Origin: Piscicola geometra
Taxonomy: Eukaryota > Annelida > Clitellata > Hirudinida > Piscicolidae
Length of the DNA stretch: 64,000 bases
Direction: 5' to 3'
Assembly: GCA_943735955.1 (NCBI GenBank)
Contig: OX030962.1
Location: 8,716,962-8,780,961 of the forward strand
The notes under the pieces are model-generated. The model searched no databases. It was not told where the DNA came from and saw only the letters and a list, made by a program, of their open reading frames with translations. Positions 60,655 to 64,000 of the stretch are shown here, piece after piece (position 1 is the first letter of the stretch; every line of letters starts with the position of its first letter). Position numbers and translations under genes: made by a program.

Positions 60655-63600
60655 CTGAGAAGGGGTGAATGGTTAAATGGTGGATCAGTGGAATAGTTTA
60701 TAGGAAGCAAGAAGTTTATTTTTAAATGTCGGTTATCTGAGAATTTAAATAGCGAAATGGTTTATTAGTAAAACCATTCTTTAACTTTTTAATAAATAAA
60801 CATTGTTTGAAGATGTATAAAGAAGTATTATATTATTTATGTTAGAAGTTTAGTAATATTACTTGTCAAGAAAGACAGTTTATAAACCAAAGATTTATTT
60901 GAATTTTTTAATTTATTCAAACTAAGCCTACTCTTTAGTTTATTTTTCCCAGAAGAAAATGTATAAAAGCCTTAAAATACAGCAATAAGAGGCGCCAAGA
61001 GAAGAATCCTTAAGCCGTATTATCCACTTAATTCAAATTTAAAGTTTACGGCAGAGATACAATTGACGTGAAGCTTTTTATTATTTTTATATTTTACTTT
61101 AAATCTTTAGAAAAATGATATAATAGTAAAAAATAAATCTATATTTTATTTATTCTTATGAATCTTATCATATATTTATACAATTTAATGATTTATTGAC
61201 TTTTAAGATCTTAGAATCAAGAGTGAGCGATATTTCAAAGATGGCGTGCGTGTCTTCCTTTAATCCCGTAATATAGGCGTCTTTCTGGTGCATTAAACCT
61301 AGGCAAGAATGTGTTTGCATGAAAATACTTAAATTTTAAACAATTTATATTTTTTAATTTTATATATTTGAAATATTATTTTAAAGTAAAGGAAAATTAA
61401 GTATAGGAATCGTGAGTTAAATTCCAACCACCAATCAAAAATAGGACTTTTGAACTTCTCTGTGAAATACGAATCTTAAAAAACTAGTAGAGTTGTCTAC
61501 TCATGTAGATCTGAGATTTTGCACACAAAAAATAATTTGTAAAAAAATCTTATAATTGAAACATCACAAAAATTTCTCATTTTGAAAATATAAAAGATTA
61601 AATAAAATAGCAAACAAATTTCACCAAAGAATTAAAAATAACTTTTCTTAAACAGATAATATATCAGTTCTGCACGGCCATGTTTCGTATATCGGAATGC
61701 ATTCAGGGACTTTATGAAAGCACTTTGATGCAGTGTGAATGCATAAATTGAAGATTCAATAAGGAAACTTGCCTTCCGGCAGGCAAACACTTTCTTAGTG
61801 ACAAAGAGTTTGCGAGAGTTTAAATGTGCTTTCATTGTCTAAGAGAGAATATATAAATCACTAAAGCTTAAAAAATGTTCTTACAATAACCTTTTGAATT
61901 AAAAAAATATTATTTGAAGTTTATATAAAAAAATCAGTGAAGATTTTAAAAACTAACGAAGTCTCATAACTTCACTTAACTATGTGTATAATTTACAAAA
62001 ATATACAGTATATATTCATAAATACTACTAAACTTTTTTCTAATAAAAAAAACTAAGTTTAACATTTTTTTTCCTTTTTCTTTAAATATTTATTTTTATT
62101 AATTAGCTTTTTTCTCTTATAAGTTTATGATAAGTGTTTTTCATTGGTCTCCCATCTCACAAGTTCAATCATAATTTTTTCTGGTATATTTATTATTATT
62201 TTATTTTTCTTCTATTATTTCAACAAATCTTGTTATTCTATTTTAATATTATATTATTGTTATTTCCATTTCTTATTTCACACTTTTCAATTTAGGAAAA
62301 TTATTTATTCATAAACAATTTTTAGAAATTGTATTATATTTATACTTTTTTATTATTAATACTATTATGTTAATAATAAAATTTCTGTTATTTATTTAGC
62401 ATTTTTACAAAAAAAAATTTTCTTTTTTAAATACTATTAAATATACCAAATATATTCCTTCATCTCTATGCCAATCTTTATTTTTTCCCGTCTCAAAAAA
62501 AAAAAATTTTAATTTACTAATTTTGATAATTTATTTAAAATATAAATAATTAGAAACAATATTTTTATGATTTTTCTAAAAAATATGATTTTTTTGAATA
62601 CTTGAATTGAAACATCAAGTCTAAAAATCAATGACACATCGATAAGGTCATGCTAAGGAAGGTGGAGTATAGAATAAAGCAAACAAAATAAATAATAAAA
62701 AAGTAAAAAATAAAAATATATTAAAGATAAAAATGAAAACTTTCAAAAGAAGTAGAAAAGATTTTAAAAATTTGTTTAGAAAAATGGGGATTGGCTATTG
62801 AAGAGATTGTAAAGAATTAGTAACAAGACTTGATAGTGAGAAAATAGAGAAACAAAGAAAAAAGGGTTTTATGCTTCGCATTAACTTATTTGTTTCCGGA
62901 TCGTTGCATTTTTTAAATTAAGTTTTTTTAACGATTTTAGTTTTAGTTTCATATTTCTTTAATTTAATTCTTCATAAAACTCTTAATAGTTTTTACTATA
63001 AAGATGATGTCAACTTGATTAAAAACATAAATTTATTGAAATGAAGTTTCAAGTAGACTTATTTCATTAATTTCGGTTTCCACTAAAATTAGATTAATGG
63101 TATTTAATAAATACAGTAGAAACATTAAATTATTTAAAAATCAAAGAATTTCGAATTGACGAAAGCTCATGCCATGCACATCCCTATTTGTTCCTTCTCA
63201 GGCGTCACTAGCCTTCAAGCATGAAAGTTTATGACGTCAGCAAAATGAAATGGTGTGTTTATGTGTCTGTTTGTTTTTGCATTTGTGGATGTACGATTGT
63301 GTGTGCGTATGAATTTTGTTTTGTCTATGTCAAAGTAAAAAGACAAATACATTAAATTCTCAGTAATTAGTAAAGTCTTTAACACGTTTTTATCAACCTA
63401 TATATTTTTATTTAACAAAAATTATTTTACATTATTTTTGAATAAACCATGAAAAAATGTATAAAACTATAAACTAAGATAAGTTAAGTAGAAACCTACA
63501 ATGTGGATAAATAAATTAAGATTATTGGAAATCATTGGTCGTTGACAGATGGGTTGATGGAACTGTGTGGTACGACGGAATGACTTTAGTGTTCTTTTTA

Positions 63601-64000
63601 TGCTTTCTAAGTTATTAGTTTGTTAAGCTCATTGAGTTTATTGCAAGGATTTATGTTGTGTATTTGAGTTTTTTATTCTGTTTTATACTCTTCTTTCTTG
63701 TTATTTTTTGCGATACTTTTATAATACTTTTTTCATCTATTTGGTTCATTGAATATCTTGAGCTACTTATTTTTGAATTTTTGCTTCCAAAAAATAAAGT
63801 GACAATAAATGAAAAAATTCGAACCATAAACATCAACTGTTAAAACTTCCATGCTATTGACTGCATCGATCTTTTATTGGTTACAACAAGGTTGAGTGAC
63901 TTGTTTTATTAAGTTATTTATTGTCATGACTTTTTTTATTAATGAATAAACTTGCCAAAACAAATATGCTTCAATTCATGCATTATGCTCCAGAACAGCC
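60655..64000. other. Nlg: Neuroligin 5' intron, partial
   Basis: AT-rich. Expected upstream exons (GGDP/GxGAGxS nucleophile-elbow region) are not found here on the minus strand, so they lie beyond the window. Confidence 0.5.
63232..63239. promoter_or_regulatory. TGACGTCA palindrome (CRE-like)
   Basis: A second perfect copy, in a GC-richer block (63170-63245) upstream of the visible neuroligin exons, with GGCGTCAC 31 bases before it. Possible enhancer. Confidence 0.25.

Noticed and set aside
63651..63843. Overlapping 61-codon frames on both strands
   Set aside because: Low-complexity AT-rich frames without any pattern; not the missing neuroligin exons.

Overview
The window is animal nuclear DNA: strongly AT-rich, with short phase-compatible exons bounded by AG/GT, long introns, microsatellites, and several transposon families (two LINE remnants, a hAT element, a tRNA-derived SINE, GC-rich palindromic repeats). 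The gene content (a four-CUB SOL-1-type protein, neuroligin, DAP, LSM2, TIMM21) points to a bilaterian. SOL-1-type CUB architecture together with neuroligin suggests an invertebrate, most likely an arthropod; an AT-rich crustacean is my guess, not something the sequence proves.

Layout. (1) About 2.3 to 26.5 kb, + strand: a gene for a secreted or membrane-linked protein with four CUB domains, like suppressor of lurcher (SOL-1), an auxiliary protein of glutamate receptors. Ten coding exons join in phase, with an optional symmetric 48-nt exon and at least two possible last exons. Its introns hold a degenerate LINE 3' end, GC-rich palindromic repeats and an uninterrupted (CA)266 tract. (2) About 26.5 to 31.4 kb: no confident gene, with TCA-repeat DNA and a decayed CR1-like reverse transcriptase remnant. 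(3) 31.4 to 36.3 kb, - strand: DAP (death-associated protein 1) in four exons. Its last intron carries a ~2 kb array of an 18-bp satellite and a 1.58 kb hAT element that inserted into one satellite unit, with an 8-bp target duplication. (4) 36.55 to 39.9 kb, + strand: LSM2 and TIMM21, compact housekeeping genes; DAP and LSM2 are divergent with only 224 bp between start codons. (5) About 41 kb: a tRNA-derived SINE, then sparse sequence. (6) 45.05 to 60.65 kb, - strand: the C-terminal five exons of a neuroligin whose 5' exons lie outside the window. It carries very large low-complexity insertions, so the visible part alone encodes about 2,100 residues.

How the genes relate. SOL1 and neuroligin are both proteins of the synaptic surface. 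Both contain long Asn/Lys/Gln/Ser-rich insertions inside otherwise recognisable domains, while the three housekeeping genes between them contain none. I see no operon-like logic. The one clear regulatory layout is the DAP/LSM2 divergent promoter. All exon boundaries were derived by reading splice sites and frames by eye and need transcript confirmation.
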